Source: Euzebyaceae bacterium
GTDB lineage: Bacteria; Actinomycetota; Nitriliruptoria; Euzebyales; Egibacteraceae
Assembly: GCA_013696915.1 (NCBI GenBank)
Contig: JACCXR010000341.1
Span: 1 to 12,616 of the forward strand
DNA: 12,616 nt
Direction: 5' to 3'
Position 1 is the stretch's first letter; each line of letters opens with the position of its first letter. The notes under the pieces are model-generated. The model saw only the letters and a list, made by a program, of their open reading frames with translations. It searched no databases and was not told the DNA's origin. Position numbers and translations under genes: made by a program. This document shows, one piece after another, positions 12,387-12,616 of this stretch.

Positions 12387-12616
12387 CAGTTCATGCACCC
12401 CGACCCCGACCGGCTCGACGCGATCATGCACCCGGACTGCGAGTGCATCGTCCAGAAGGACCTGCTGGCGCACTACGTCGACCAGGGGCAGTGGTGGGTC
12501 GCCGAACCCACGGTCGTCCACAGCGTCGAGGTCGTCGACGACTTCGCCCCCAACCTTGTCACCCTGCGCATCGTCCTCGAGAGCACGGGCACGTCGCGAC
12601 TCATCGATGCGTCGGG
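12384..12616 (+). CDS. Fragment of an unrecognised protein, running off the window
   Basis: From about 12384 the plus strand reads FQFMHPDPDRLDAIMHPDCEC, then LLAHYVDQGQWWVAEPTVV and VTLRIVLESTGTSRLID, which has the composition and strand/helix rhythm of a real protein rather than a shadow frame. The paired cysteines C-E-C and the alternating hydrophobic strands recall small secreted proteins or lipoproteins of actinobacteria, but I do not recognise a family. No start with a Shine-Dalgarno is visible: ATG 12393 is inside the coding-like stretch, and the frame is open upstream into the DUF222 fragment. The 5' part is therefore probably lost or fused. The 3' end is outside the window. Confidence 0.45.

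Overview
The window is very GC-rich chromosomal DNA from a high-GC Gram-positive bacterium (Actinomycetota), most likely a rod-shaped member. The evidence is the GC bias at third codon positions, GTG starts, and the order folC, ndk, mreB, mreC, mreD, pbp2, rodA, which matches the arrangement known in Streptomyces and relatives. A JAB-domain RadC-like gene sits just before mreB; radC next to mreBCD is also known from Bacillus. I cannot assign a genus from the sequence alone.

Region 1 (1-2068) holds the tail of a small membrane protein, then folC (folate polyglutamylation) and ndk (nucleoside diphosphate kinase). Region 2 (2069-3019) holds a RadC-like JAB/MPN protein behind a hairpin that covers part of its ribosome-binding site. 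It is followed by a 394-base gap before mreB with two near-identical 44-base imperfect palindromes exactly 110 bases apart, a candidate promoter and a leader hairpin. Region 3 (3020-8959) is the elongasome cluster. MreB (actin-like filament), MreC (periplasmic scaffold), MreD (membrane partner), the class B transpeptidase PBP2 and the SEDS glycosyltransferase RodA together build lateral-wall peptidoglycan. mreC/mreD and pbp2/rodA overlap by one base (TGATG), suggesting translational coupling, while a structured gap and a likely leaderless promoter separate mreD from pbp2.

Region 4 (8960-11548) is accessory: a GNAT acetyltransferase, what looks like a decayed vapBC toxin-antitoxin remnant, about 500 bases of GC-rich low-complexity DNA without a convincing gene, and a GAF-like plus PPM/SpoIIE-type serine phosphatase. 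Region 5 (11549-12616) is a graveyard of fragments joined end to end: a minus-strand Rieske ferredoxin missing its first cluster-binding motif, the left part of an IS3-family insertion sequence with a truncated orfA, a minus-strand DUF222/13E12-type HNH endonuclease fragment, and a plus-strand fragment of an unrecognised protein running off the window.

No tRNA, rRNA or CRISPR array was seen. The best candidate for something undescribed is the pair of palindromes upstream of mreB. Each carries a TAACCT box resembling the -10 boxes seen here before folC, ndk and pbp2.
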